Positions 1 through 8,610 are shown, counted from the first letter of the stretch. The stretch: DNA of 52,607 nt from Candidatus Berkelbacteria bacterium (GCA_026397235.1 JAPLVG010000027.1:1-52607); one strand, 5' to 3'. Notes: generated by a model not told the origin, from the letters alone. Numbers and translations are program-made.

Positions 1-264
1 CGCTGAAAAAGTCTTGGTCGTTTAGACAACTTGTCAAAAGTAAACACATTCCCTCCAAAGTTTTATTTTTATTTGAGCTTATTATATCAGACTGAGCTCA
101 AATGATTGTAAAAGTGCTTTATTTCGTAACAAGTCTATTGAAAAAAGAGCTCAGATGAAGTAAAATGGACACATAAGGACAACGAACATAACCAACGGCT
201 AACAACAAACAAAAAATTAGTCGTTAGCTGTTAGTATTAATTAGCCGTTCTTACGTGAAATTAC
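1..264. other. Intergenic region upstream of ileS
   Basis: No convincing gene is seen. The stretch holds a hairpin with arms TTTGAGC and GCTCAAA (about 76-104) and an imperfect repeat pair around 193-250 (AACGGCTAA and TTAGCCGTT). There is no clear ribosome binding site before the ileS ATG, and no clear promoter was picked out. Confidence 0.4.
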
Positions 265-2307
265 ATGTTTAAAAAGGTTGACCCACAACTTAACTTACCG
301 AAACTCGAGGAAAAAATCCTTGAATTTTGGGATGAGAATAAAACTTTTGAAAAGTCGCTAGAGATTCGCAAGGATGCGCCACGATATACTTTTTATGATG
401 GGCCGCCATTTGCTACTGGGACGCCTCATTACGGACATATTCCTTCGTCGCTGATGAAAGATGTTGTGCCGCGTTATTGGACAATGAAGGGCAAACTGGT
501 AGAGCGCAAGTGGGGCTGGGATTGCCATGGCCTGCCAATTGAAAACATTGCCGAAAAAGAACTGGGAATTAAAACCAAAAAAGAGATCGAAGAAATTGGC
601 GTTGATAAATTCAATGAGTTCTGCCGATCAAAAGTTTTGGGCTATGTTGATGAATGGAAAAAAGTTATTCGGCGCATGGGTCGTTGGGCCGATATGGACA
701 ACGCTTACAAGACAATGGATTTGGATTACATGGAGTCAGTTTGGTCAGTTTTTAAAGATTTATACGACAAAGATTTGATTTACGAAGGCTATCGCTCAAT
801 GCACATTTGCCCGCGCTGCGAGACAACATTGTCGCAATCCGAAGTCGCTGAAGGTTATAAAGATATTAAAGATTTGTCAGTAATCGCAGAATTTCAATTA
901 ATTGGTGAACCAAATACATCGGTTCTAGCCTGGACAACAACACCCTGGACTTTAATCGGCAATGTTGCTTTGGCTGTCGGACCAAAAATCAAATATGTAA
1001 AAATTGAAAAAAAAGATCAAGGAAGCGGGGAGATGGTTCGTTTTATTTTAGCTAAGGACCGGCTAAAAAGTACTTTCAAAGACGACGAATATACTATTAT
1101 AGAAGAATTTTTCGGATCAGATTTAGTTGGTAAAAAATATATACCACTTTTTGATTTTATAGATCCGCGTTCGTCTGCGTATGGTCAGCATGAGTTCGCG
1201 TTCACTATTATTGTGGCTGATTTTGTCACTACAGAAGATGGCACCGGTGTTGTTCACATTGCACCGGTATTTGGCGAAGATGATTTGAATTTGGGTAAAA
1301 AATTGGATTTGCCGTTTATTCAACATGTTGGCATGGATGGAATTATCAAGCCTGGATATGGTGAATTTTCTGGTCTATCAGTCAAGCCGGCTGAGGATGT
1401 TCAATCAACCGATGTTGCGATTATCAAATATTTGGCCGGCAAAGATTTATTATTTGACAAAAAACAATACGAACATTCCTACCCGCATTGTTGGCGTTGT
1501 GACACTCCGCTAATTAATTACGCAACATCTTCTTGGTTTGTTGCCGTTGAAAAAATTAAAACCGAAGCATTAGAGTTGGCAAAAGATATTAATTGGTCGC
1601 CGAAACATATAAAGGCTGGCCGTTTTGGTATGTGGCTTGAAGGTGCACGTGATTGGTCAATTTCCCGCCAGCGATATTGGGCATCCGTCCTTCCCATCTG
1701 GAGATGTGAAGGAAAATCCGAAATCCGAATGTCGAAATCCGAAACAAACAAAGAAAATTCAAATGATCAAAATTCGAAACATTGCGGAAACATAAAGGTT
1801 ATCGGGTCGGTTAGGGAGTTGGAGGAATTGTCGGGGCAGAAAGTTACAGATTTGCATAAACATATTATCGATAAAATAACGTTTGATTGTTCGGAGTGTG
1901 GTGGAATAATGAAGCGAATTCCAGATGTATTGGACACTTGGTTCGATTCAGGTTCAATGCCATACGCTCAAATGCATTATCCATTCGACCCCAGTAGTAT
2001 ATCCTCGCAGTGTTCGGATAACTACGGGGCAGGAAACAAAGAAAAAGATGTTAAATTGTGTCCACCAAAAAATTTCCCTGCAGATTTTATCGCAGAGGGT
2101 GTTGATCAAACTCGTGCCTGGTTTTATTATTTGCATATTTTAGCCACTGCAACCCAACATAAACCAGCTTTCAAAAATGTCATTGTCAACGGAATTGTTT
2201 TAGCCGAGGATGGTAAGAAGATGTCGAAACGATTGCAGAATTATCCAGATCCAATGGAGATGTTTAATAAATACGGTGCTGACGTTATGCGAATGTATTT
2301 TATATAG
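265..2307 (+). CDS. ileS: Isoleucyl-tRNA synthetase, N-terminal part (frameshifted gene)
   Basis: Class I aminoacyl-tRNA synthetase that charges tRNA-Ile with isoleucine in the cytoplasm. The HIGH-type motif is HYGH at residues 55-58, and the second signature KMSKR is at about 652-656. In between are the editing domain and two Cys pairs (CPRC near 185, HCWRC near 412). The frame stops just after the KMSKS loop at GADVMRMYFI. The rest of the protein continues in the +1 frame (next entry). Adding one T to the T-run at about 2296-2300 restores RMYFLYSTTDNW, so the break looks like a one-base loss in a homopolymer. Residues about 483-508 (KSEIRMSKSETNKENSNDQN region) look like an in-frame intergenic-type repeat, placed inside the CEGK...HCG zinc-binding stretch. 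The identification is secure. Whether the break is real is not. Confidence 0.93.
   Translation: MFKKVDPQLNLPKLEEKILEFWDENKTFEKSLEIRKDAPRYTFYDGPPFATGTPHYGHIPSSLMKDVVPRYWTMKGKLVERKWGWDCHGLPIENIAEKELGIKTKKEIEEIGVDKFNEFCRSKVLGYVDEWKKVIRRMGRWADMDNAYKTMDLDYMESVWSVFKDLYDKDLIYEGYRSMHICPRCETTLSQSEVAEGYKDIKDLSVIAEFQLIGEPNTSVLAWTTTPWTLIGNVALAVGPKIKYVKIEKKDQGSGEMVRFILAKDRLKSTFKDDEYTIIEEFFGSDLVGKKYIPLFDFIDPRSSAYGQHEFAFTIIVADFVTTEDGTGVVHIAPVFGEDDLNLGKKLDLPFIQHVGMDGIIKPGYGEFSGLSVKPAEDVQSTDVAIIKYLAGKDLLFDKKQYEHSYPHCWRCDTPLINYATSSWFVAVEKIKTEALELAKDINWSPKHIKAGRFGMWLEGARDWSISRQRYWASVLPIWRCEGKSEIRMSKSETNKENSNDQNSKHCGNIKVIGSVRELEELSGQKVTDLHKHIIDKITFDCSECGGIMKRIPDVLDTWFDSGSMPYAQMHYPFDPSSISSQCSDNYGAGNKEKDVKLCPPKNFPADFIAEGVDQTRAWFYYLHILATATQHKPAFKNVIVNGIVLAEDGKKMSKRLQNYPDPMEMFNKYGADVMRMYFI
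1711..1785 (+). repeat. Repeat-like in-frame insertion within ileS
   Basis: A/C/G-poor repetitive stretch built on AATCCGAA and AATTCGAAA units, of the kind otherwise found between genes. It is read in frame as a low-complexity hydrophilic segment in IleRS, between the Cys pairs of the C-terminal zinc-binding region. Confidence 0.5.
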
Positions 2308-3235
2308 TACAACTGACAATTGGCAGCCAGCAGAAAATTATCGGCCCGAAAATCTACTCGATGTTTGGATTGTTTCCAAATTAGAAACACTAAACCTGGA
2401 AATTGAAAAAAATATGCAAGCTTATAATTTACCTGGAGCCGCCAGGTTATTTTCCGAATTTATAGATGAACTTTCAAACTGGTATATACGACGCAGCCGA
2501 AGAAGATTCTGGAAACCGGCCCTGAGCGAGCAAAGCGAGTCGAATGGGTCAGAAAATGATGATGACAAAAACGCGGCTTATGCAACACTTCACTATGTTT
2601 TAGTAAAATTGTCACAACTTTTGGCGCCGTTTGCACCATTCATTTCTGAAGAAATTTATCAAAATTTGACTGGCAAGGAATCAGTTCACTTGTCCGATTT
2701 TCCAGTCGCAAACAAGGAATTTATTAAAGATGATGTTATTAACGATATGGATTTGGCGCGGAAAATTGTTGAGCTTGGGCTTTCAAAAAGAGCAGAAGTG
2801 GGGATCAAAGTTCGTCAACCACTTCTGTCACTTAAATACAAATCAAAACAACTTTCAGTTGAGCTAGAATCAATTATCGCCAGTGAAGTCAATGTTAGAA
2901 GTATATATTATGACAAAAAAATCAGCGCTGATATTGAACTAGATACGGAATTATCAGATGATCTAATCGCCGAGGGTCGTGCCAGAGAATTTGTTCGCAT
3001 TATTCAGGGCTTACGTAAAAATGCTGATTTTGATATATCAGACAGAATCGAAACTTGCTACGAAACTGAAGATGCGGGGCTAACCGATGCTATCGAAAAA
3101 AATTCTGATTATATTACTAAAGAAACTTTATCTGAATCGCTTAAGAACAAAAAAGGAGATTCACTTGACATTTCTGAAGAGTCAAAAATTGATGGCAAAA
3201 ACATTTTTATCGGGGCAAGAAGGATTAAAAAATAA
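2210..3235 (+). CDS. ileS: Isoleucyl-tRNA synthetase, C-terminal part (frameshifted gene)
   Basis: Anticodon-binding and C-terminal part of IleRS. True homology begins at about 2298 with STTDNWQPAENYRPENLLDVWIVSKL. Upstream residues of this open frame are out-of-frame readings of the first part. Recognisable IleRS stretches are NWYIRRSRRRFWK, LAPFAPFISEEIYQNL and the late RAREFVRIIQGLRKNADFDISDRI. The joined protein would be about 990 aa, a normal size. A second repeat-like insertion lies at 2519-2553, giving PALSEQSESNGSEND after the RRRFWK motif. It resembles the intergenic repeat near 26415. The stop is directly followed by the rodA start, suggesting co-transcription. Confidence 0.9.
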   Translation: MVRRCRNDCRIIQIQWRCLINTVLTLCECILYSTTDNWQPAENYRPENLLDVWIVSKLETLNLEIEKNMQAYNLPGAARLFSEFIDELSNWYIRRSRRRFWKPALSEQSESNGSENDDDKNAAYATLHYVLVKLSQLLAPFAPFISEEIYQNLTGKESVHLSDFPVANKEFIKDDVINDMDLARKIVELGLSKRAEVGIKVRQPLLSLKYKSKQLSVELESIIASEVNVRSIYYDKKISADIELDTELSDDLIAEGRAREFVRIIQGLRKNADFDISDRIETCYETEDAGLTDAIEKNSDYITKETLSESLKNKKGDSLDISEESKIDGKNIFIGARRIKK

Positions 3236-4360
3236 ATGTTTACGAAACTTCGAGGTCTTGATTTTCCACTGTTAATCACATCAACTCTTTTGACTTTTGC
3301 TGGCATCGCGGTAATTTACAGTCTGGTTTTTGCTGAAATTGATAGTAACTTAGCATTGAAACAAACAATATTTTTTGTTGTCGGTCTAACTTTTCTAATT
3401 CTTCTAGCGAATTTTGATTACCGGATTTTATCTGGCTCAAGCTGGTACATGTATCTGGCGATCATTACGCTTTTAGTCGTAGTTGATCTATTCGGTAAAA
3501 CCACCGGTGGTGCCACTCGTTGGATAGATTTAAAGATTTTCCAATTACAGCCGTCAGAATTTTATAAATTTGTTTCAATAATTTTTATGGCTTCTTTTTT
3601 ATCGAGGCGAATTGGCAGAGTTCGGATCGCGGATATTATTTATATGTTTTTAATGCTTTTGCCGCCGCTATTTTTAATTTTGATTGAACCGGATCTAGGG
3701 ACGGCCTTGGTTATTATTTTTTCCTGGTTTGTAATGATTATTTTTTCAAAACTGACTGCAAAACAGTATATACTGATTTTTGGTTCACTGGCAGCTGTAA
3801 TTACAATATTCTTTTTGTCCGTTTATAAAATTACACCATTTACTCCGCTGTTGAAAGATTATCAACGCTCCAGAGTTGAGACATTAATCCATCCATCAAA
3901 AGATACCCAATATGTTTACGGTAACGGCTACAATGTTGCTCAGGCGCAAATAACAATTGGTTCCGGTGGTGTATTTGGTCGAGGCTTAAGTCATGGCTCA
4001 CAATCGCAACTGCAATTTTTGCCCAAGCCAGAAACAGATTTTATTTTTTCTAGCTATTCCGAAGCTTTTGGCCTAATAGGTGATTTATTATTATTAATAG
4101 CATTTGCCTATCTTTTAATTAAAATAATTGATATTGCAAAAGTTGCCAAAGATAATTTTGGCTATCTTCTGGCAGTCGGAGTCGGAGCGACATTTGCATT
4201 TCAGATTATTGTTAACATTGCTATGAATATTGGTTTGGCACCGGTAACCGGAATTCCACTGCCATTTATCAGCGCTGGCGGATCATCCTTGATTACCTCC
4301 TTTGTTCTTGTAGGCATTCTCGAAAGCATCTATATTCATCACAAGAAGATCACTTTTTAA
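3236..4360 (+). CDS. rodA: RodA/FtsW-family SEDS peptidoglycan glycosyltransferase
   Basis: Multi-pass inner membrane protein of the SEDS family, which polymerises lipid II into glycan strands during elongation (RodA) or division (FtsW). At 374 aa it has the usual run of about ten hydrophobic helices. Family landmarks are present: KTTGGATRWIDL, FQLQPSEFYKF, a long periplasmic loop YQRSRVETLIHPSKDTQYVYGNGYNVAQAQITIGSGGVFGRGL, FLPKPETDFIFSSYSEAFGLIG, and a C-terminal GIPLPFISAGGSSL. The SQLQFLPKPETDFIFS wording and size fit RodA slightly better than FtsW. The first codon directly follows the ileS stop, so it is probably translated from the ileS transcript. Confidence 0.92.
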   Translation: MFTKLRGLDFPLLITSTLLTFAGIAVIYSLVFAEIDSNLALKQTIFFVVGLTFLILLANFDYRILSGSSWYMYLAIITLLVVVDLFGKTTGGATRWIDLKIFQLQPSEFYKFVSIIFMASFLSRRIGRVRIADIIYMFLMLLPPLFLILIEPDLGTALVIIFSWFVMIIFSKLTAKQYILIFGSLAAVITIFFLSVYKITPFTPLLKDYQRSRVETLIHPSKDTQYVYGNGYNVAQAQITIGSGGVFGRGLSHGSQSQLQFLPKPETDFIFSSYSEAFGLIGDLLLLIAFAYLLIKIIDIAKVAKDNFGYLLAVGVGATFAFQIIVNIAMNIGLAPVTGIPLPFISAGGSSLITSFVLVGILESIYIHHKKITF

Positions 4361-4424
4361 CTATTGACCCGCGCACGAGAACAAGTTCCATGCGGGATCC
4401 TGTTTTATTATTAATGCTAAGACC

Positions 4425-4453
4425 TTGACTATTTTTTATCATTTTGCTAAGAT
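4425..4453 (+). promoter_or_regulatory. Promoter of rplU-secE-nusG-rplK
   Basis: TTGACT at 4425-4430, 17-nt spacer, TAAGAT at 4448-4453, with TGC directly before the -10 box. This predicts a leader of about 160 nt before rplU. The leader contains repeat material (an inverted unit CTTCGCTAAAGCTACGAAGG-like at 4510-4535) and ACACAGAT-type units. Confidence 0.7.
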
Positions 4454-4489
4454 CAAATTGTATTCCGTCGGGGATTTTTTAAATTAGAA

Positions 4490-4600
4490 CCACAGATCTA
4501 TTGTCACCCGTTCTTCGCTAAAGCTACGAAGGGCAGGCAGATAGACACAGATAAGAAAAAATCAGTGAATATCAGCGTTGCTAGATCAGTGAGTGTTTAT
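4490..4600 (+). repeat. Dispersed ACACAGAT/ATCTGTG repeat in the rplU leader
   Basis: Contains ACCACAGATC, GACACAGATAAGA and ATCAGTGAATATCAGCG units. A nearly identical arrangement lies before the gene at 40541 (40441-40525). Shorter relatives lie at 6470-6500, 9760-9798, 10903-10975, 23672-23708, 24768-24845, 25488-25520 and 30660-30700. Confidence 0.6.
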
Positions 4601-4620
4601 ACTACAACTAGGAAAAAATT

Positions 4621-4935
4621 ATGTTCGCAATCGTAAGCCTTGCTGGCAAACAATTTGTTGCTGAAGTTGGCAAGAAGATCAAAATTGATACTAAATTGGA
4701 ATCCAAAGATAAGAAAGTTTTACTTTCCGAGGTTTTGCTTATCTCTGATGAAAAAAAATTAGAGCTTGGAAAGCCTGTAATATTTGGCGCGTCAGTTGAC
4801 GCGGAAGTTACAGAAGAGAAAAAAGCTGAAAAAGTTTTGGTTATGAAACACCATCCAAAAAAGAGATATCGTCGAACAATGGGGCACAGACAAGATCAAA
4901 CAACGCTTAAAATTTTGAAAATCAATCAAAAATAA
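4621..4935 (+). CDS. rplU: 50S ribosomal protein L21
   Basis: Large-subunit protein that binds 23S rRNA. It is 104 aa, normal length. It begins MFAIVSLAGKQFVAEVGKKI and ends with the family hallmark MKHHPKKRYRRTMGHRQDQTTLKI. The usual partner rpmA (L27) does not follow; secE comes next, 9 nt downstream. Confidence 0.95.
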   Translation: MFAIVSLAGKQFVAEVGKKIKIDTKLESKDKKVLLSEVLLISDEKKLELGKPVIFGASVDAEVTEEKKAEKVLVMKHHPKKRYRRTMGHRQDQTTLKILKINQK

Positions 4936-4944
4936 TTTTCATCA

Positions 4945-5142
4945 ATGAAAAACAATAAGCTAATAAAGTATATATTTGACTCGTACCAAGAACTTAAAAA
5001 AGTTACTTGGCCGACGAGAAAGCAGTTAATCAGAGACACATTGATTGTTATTGTTTCTTCAACCATTGCCACTGCTATTTTTGCTTTAGTTGATTTAGGC
5101 TTATCAAGCGCTTTGCAATACTTCGTTTCTTTAAAAGGATAA
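4945..5142 (+). CDS. secE: Preprotein translocase subunit SecE
   Basis: Small essential subunit of the SecYEG channel. It is 65 aa with an amphipathic segment containing the hallmark ELKKVTWPTRKQLIRDT, followed by one transmembrane helix (LIVIVSSTIATAIFALVDLGLS). It lies 9 nt after rplU and directly before nusG, the classical neighbour. Confidence 0.95.
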   Translation: MKNNKLIKYIFDSYQELKKVTWPTRKQLIRDTLIVIVSSTIATAIFALVDLGLSSALQYFVSLKG

Positions 5143-5145
5143 AAA

Positions 5146-5919
5146 ATGAAAAATTCGAAATCTCATTCGAGTCCGAGCTTGTCTTCGATTGCCACTCAGA
5201 CCCTGAGCTCCTCGAGTCTGAGCGACCTCGGAGTCGATGACCTGTCGAATGGGAGGGCTCATCCCTCAGAGTCGAAGACCGAAATTCTAAATTCGAAAAA
5301 AGAAGAGCCGGAAGAAAAATCCGAGGAAGTTGAAGTTATTGAAGAAACGCCCGAGGAAGCTAAGCCGGCAAATTTAAAAACTAATCGTCAGTCTGGTGAG
5401 CGAAACTGGTATGTAATTCATACCTATTCTGGCTATGAAGAACAAGTTTCTGATAATCTTCATCAACGAATTGAATCTTTTGCGATGGAAGACAAAATTT
5501 TTGACGTTATTGTTCCGAAAGAAAAACAAATCGAAATTAGAAATGGTAAACGTAGAACAGTTGAAAAAAGAATTTTCCCTGGTTACGTGCTGGTTGATAT
5601 GATTGTTGATGATGATTCTTGGTATGTTGTTCGAAACACACCAAACGTTACAGGTTTCATTGGTTTCGGCGTTCGTCCGACACCAATGTCAATTGAGGAA
5701 ATCGAGCGAATTAAAAAACGCATGGGTGTTGAAGAGCCGAAATACAAAATTGAATTTTCAATCAATGATTTAGTTAAAATTACTGATGGCGCTCTCAAAG
5801 GCTTTGATGCAAAAGTCGAAGACATTGACCATGAAAAAGGTAAAATTAAAGTTTTGGTTAATATGTTTGGACGCGAGACTCCAGTTAATCTCGATTTCCT
5901 GCAAGTCAAAAAGGTTTAA
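5146..5919 (+). CDS. nusG: Transcription termination/antitermination protein NusG with repeat-derived N-terminal extension
   Basis: NusG binds RNA polymerase and couples it to Rho or the ribosome. The conserved NGN domain starts at about residue 86 (NWYVIHTYSGYEEQV) and continues with FPGYVLVDM and WYVVRNTPNVTGFIG. The KOW domain follows (DLVKITDGALKGFDAKVEDID). The protein is 257 aa, against about 180 for most NusG proteins. The extra N-terminal part has two pieces: about 45 Ser-rich residues encoded by palindromic repeat-like DNA (5160-5290), then an acidic Glu-rich linker. The start is the ATG 3 nt after the secE stop. No later ATG with a ribosome site precedes the NGN domain, so I keep the long form. 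Confidence 0.93.
   Translation: MKNSKSHSSPSLSSIATQTLSSSSLSDLGVDDLSNGRAHPSESKTEILNSKKEEPEEKSEEVEVIEETPEEAKPANLKTNRQSGERNWYVIHTYSGYEEQVSDNLHQRIESFAMEDKIFDVIVPKEKQIEIRNGKRRTVEKRIFPGYVLVDMIVDDDSWYVVRNTPNVTGFIGFGVRPTPMSIEEIERIKKRMGVEEPKYKIEFSINDLVKITDGALKGFDAKVEDIDHEKGKIKVLVNMFGRETPVNLDFLQVKKV
5155..5295 (+). repeat. Palindromic repeat material forming the NusG N-terminus
   Basis: Several inverted units around CTCGGAGTC, GAGCTCCTCGAGTC and GACCTGTCGAATGGGAGG. They resemble the intergenic REP-like repeats elsewhere in the window but are read in frame as the Ser-rich start of NusG. Confidence 0.55.
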
Positions 5920-6042
5920 TAAACTACTAATATACTAATCTAGCGAATATACTAATAAATCAAAATTCGCCCACAGGGTCACCTTCGGAAGATATATTAG
6001 ATAAATTCGTAATTTCGTAGGAAAAATTTTCGGAGAAAATTT

Positions 6043-6468
6043 ATGAAAGAAGTAAAAGCAATAATCAAATTACAGTGTCCTGCTGGCAAGGCCAATCCTG
6101 CACCTCCAGTCGGTCCAGCTCTTGGTCAACATGGTGTTAACATCATGGAATTTTGTAATTCGTTTAATGAACAAACTAGAGAACTCGGTGACACCATTAT
6201 CCCGGTTGAAATTACGGTTTTTGAAGACAGGACTTTCACATTTATTCTGAAAAATCCGCCAGCTGCGATTCTACTGAAAAAAGCAATCAACATCGAAAAA
6301 GGTTCTGGTAGCTCAAAAAAGGAAAAAGTTGGAAAAATTTCGCAAGCCAAACTTCGGGAAATTGCAGAAATCAAACTTCCCGACTTAAATGCCAAAAATG
6401 TTGAAGCGGCCATGAATACATTGGCTGGTACTGCGAAGAATATGGGTATCGAAGTAGAACAACACTGA
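6043..6468 (+). CDS. rplK: 50S ribosomal protein L11
   Basis: Part of the GTPase-associated centre with L10 and L7/L12. It is 141 aa, full length. It starts [39 protein letters not shown], the L11 signature, and includes [17 protein letters not shown] and the C-terminal rRNA-binding domain. A GGAG site lies 8 nt before the ATG. A strong terminator follows, so rplA, the usual next gene, is not co-transcribed here. It sits 19 kb downstream. Confidence 0.97.
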   Translation: MKEVKAIIKLQCPAGKANPAPPVGPALGQHGVNIMEFCNSFNEQTRELGDTIIPVEITVFEDRTFTFILKNPPAAILLKKAINIEKGSGSSKKEKVGKISQAKLREIAEIKLPDLNAKNVEAAMNTLAGTAKNMGIEVEQH

Positions 6469-6506
6469 CAAATACCACACAGAATATACACTGATAAATG
6501 AATTTA

Positions 6507-6543
6507 ACAAAAATCTCCCTATGAAAACGGGGAGATTTTTGTT
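6507..6543 (+). terminator. Intrinsic terminator after rplK
   Basis: Stem AAAAATCTCCC / GGGGAGATTTTT with a short loop and a T-tract on +. It ends the rplU-secE-nusG-rplK unit. Confidence 0.9.
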
Positions 6544-6572
6544 AGAATAAGTCATTGTCTAAAACAAAAATT

Positions 6573-6693
6573 GAAACGCTAAGCGTTTCTTGCAAAACGC
6601 TTAGCGTCTTGCACCTACTTTGCTATCCACGACCCGATAAGCCAAAGGAGGGGCAAAGGCTTTCTAGATGCGTAGATAGCAAAGAGGGTGCAA
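6573..6693. repeat. Inverted-repeat element upstream of mfd
   Basis: A perfect palindrome GAAACGCTAAGCGTTTC (6573-6589) is followed by 19-nt inverted arms starting TTGCACC (6609-6627) and ending GGGTGCAA (6675-6693), with two mismatches and a 47-nt loop. It could be a small non-autonomous element or a large hairpin in the mfd leader. No ORF lies inside. Confidence 0.55.
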
Positions 6694-6721
6694 ACAATCT
6701 GATAAATTAAGCATAGCAAAA

Positions 6722-8569
6722 TTGCCAGCAATGTCAACTAAAATTCTAAAAATTTCCATCGGTCAGAGTATGAAAATGGATGAGTTTATCATACAACTTC
6801 ATACTTTTGGTTTTGATCGAGTTGATCATCTTTCTAATTTTGGTCAGTTTTCTGTTTCTGGCGGATTGGTCAAAATATATTCGGCGGCGAGTTTTAATCC
6901 TGTTGCGGTTGATTTTTTTGGCGACCAGATTGATCAAATTTATTCTTTTAATATTTTTACTAACACAAAAAAAGAAAAACTTGAATTGCTTGAAATTGCT
7001 GATAACAAAATTCAATTGGATGAAAACAATGTTAAACCAGGGGATTTAGTTGTCCATATTGATCATGGAATTGGAATTTATCGTGGTAGAATTTTGAAAA
7101 AGTTTGGCATCGGCTTCAAAGAATTTTTGGCGCTAGAATACGCCAATGGCGATTTCCTTTATCTGCCGGAAAAAGTAATTTCCAAATTAACAAAATATTT
7201 GGGCGTGAGTCGAAAATCTCCACGACTTTCTCGGTTGGGTTCCACAGTTTGGGAAAAAACTAGGAAAAAAATTGAGGAGAGTATTTTTGCCTTGGCAAAA
7301 GAATTGCTTTTGGTATATGCTAAAAGAGAATTAATTACCCGTCCTAAATATCACATTGATTTGCAGTGGGATAAAAAATTAAAAGCAACATTCAAACATG
7401 TTGAAACTCCGGACCAAGAGAAAACAATTTTGGAAATTTATCAGGACTTGAAACTTGGCCGGCCGATGGATCGATTACTTATTGGCGATGTTGGTTTTGG
7501 AAAAACGGAAGTCGCAGTTCGCGCTGCAGCGCAAGTCATAGAAAACGGTGGGCAGGTGGCAATTTTGGCACCGACCACGATTCTATCTCGTCAGCATTTT
7601 GTCACAATTACCGAAAGGCTAAAAGAATTGCCGATCAAGGTTGCTGAACTCTCTAGGTTTGTGAAAAAAGAAGACCAGGAAAGAATCGTCAGCGAATTAA
7701 AGTCCGGGAAAATTGATCTGGTTGTTGGCACACATCGATTAATCAAATCTGATATATCATTCAAAAATCTTGGGCTTTTAATCATTGACGAGGAACAAAG
7801 ATTTGGGGTTAAAGACAAAGAAAAACTAAAAGGCTTAAAAAATGATGTTGATATTCTTTCGCTATCCGCGACACCAATCCCGCGGACATTATTTATCTCT
7901 CTTTCCGGAATTCGTCAACTTTCAGTGATTAAAACTCCACCAAAAGGGCGCAAGTCAATTGAAACCAAAATTGAAAGGTATGATGCGGAAAAAATCAAAG
8001 AGTATATATCAATCGAGCTAAATCGCGGCGGTCAGACTTACTTTCTTCATAATGATGTCAAAACTATTGAGGCCAGAGCCGCGGAATTTCGCCGAATTTT
8101 TTCTAAAGCAAATATAGCAGTTGGTCATGGGCAGATGTCAGAAGAAAAATTATCCGGGGTGATGGCTGATTTTGCGGCGAAAAAAATTGATATTTTGTTT
8201 TGTTCAACAATCATCGAAAATGGTTTGGATATTCCAACGGCTAATACTTTAATAGTAGAGGACGCCGACAATTTTGGTTTATCACAACTTTACCAAATTC
8301 GTGGTCGAATTGGCCGTGGAGAAAATCAAGCCTTTTCATACTTTACTTACAAAAAAAATCTTGTCGGTAATGCTTATAAAAGATTACAAGCTTTGGCCGA
8401 AAAGACTGATTTGGGTAGTGGTTTTGACATTGCATATTCCGATTTGGAAATTCGTGGCGGTGGCAACATTCTCGGTCGCGAACAACATGGCAACATGGAA
8501 GAACTTGGACTGATTTTATATACAAAACTTTTGAATCAGGCAGTATCAAAGTTAAAATCTAATACTTGA
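6722..8569 (+). CDS. mfd: Minimal transcription-repair coupling factor Mfd
   Basis: Superfamily 2 DNA translocase that removes stalled RNA polymerase. Order: a remnant of the UvrB-like region (FDRVDHLSNFGQFSVSGGLVKIY, residues about 34-60), then the RNA polymerase interaction domain (PGDLVVHIDHGIGIYRG, FLYLPEKVISKLTKYLG), then the helicase domains. These carry Walker A GDVGFGKTEVA near 255, the DEEQRFGVK box near 356, LSATPIPRTL, and the TRG region IRGRIGRGENQAFSY. It ends at GGGNILGREQHGNMEELG. Normal Mfd is over 1000 aa. This one lacks the first UvrB-like part, the UvrA-binding and D3 domains, and the C-terminal D7 domain. The frame opens at a TTG; an ATG at 6731 is equally possible. Coupling to UvrA by the usual contact seems impossible. 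Confidence 0.9.
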   Translation: MPAMSTKILKISIGQSMKMDEFIIQLHTFGFDRVDHLSNFGQFSVSGGLVKIYSAASFNPVAVDFFGDQIDQIYSFNIFTNTKKEKLELLEIADNKIQLDENNVKPGDLVVHIDHGIGIYRGRILKKFGIGFKEFLALEYANGDFLYLPEKVISKLTKYLGVSRKSPRLSRLGSTVWEKTRKKIEESIFALAKELLLVYAKRELITRPKYHIDLQWDKKLKATFKHVETPDQEKTILEIYQDLKLGRPMDRLLIGDVGFGKTEVAVRAAAQVIENGGQVAILAPTTILSRQHFVTITERLKELPIKVAELSRFVKKEDQERIVSELKSGKIDLVVGTHRLIKSDISFKNLGLLIIDEEQRFGVKDKEKLKGLKNDVDILSLSATPIPRTLFISLSGIRQLSVIKTPPKGRKSIETKIERYDAEKIKEYISIELNRGGQTYFLHNDVKTIEARAAEFRRIFSKANIAVGHGQMSEEKLSGVMADFAAKKIDILFCSTIIENGLDIPTANTLIVEDADNFGLSQLYQIRGRIGRGENQAFSYFTYKKNLVGNAYKRLQALAEKTDLGSGFDIAYSDLEIRGGGNILGREQHGNMEELGLILYTKLLNQAVSKLKSNT

Positions 8570-8570
8570 A

Positions 8571-8610
8571 ACTCGACTGATTATCAACGATCGACGATAA
8601 TCAGTCGAGT
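8571..8610. terminator. 14-bp perfect hairpin between mfd and the opposing zinc-ribbon operon
   Basis: Arms ACTCGACTGATTAT (8571-8584) and ATAATCAGTCGAGT (8597-8610) are perfectly complementary around a 12-nt loop that contains CGATCG. There is no T-tract on +, so it is either a weak terminator for mfd or a protein-binding palindrome. Confidence 0.5.

Noticed and set aside
2290-2310. Programmed frameshifting in ileS, topA or tgt
   Set aside because: topA and tgt lack coding sequence at the break, which no frameshift can restore. In ileS a single missing T in a homopolymer is simpler.
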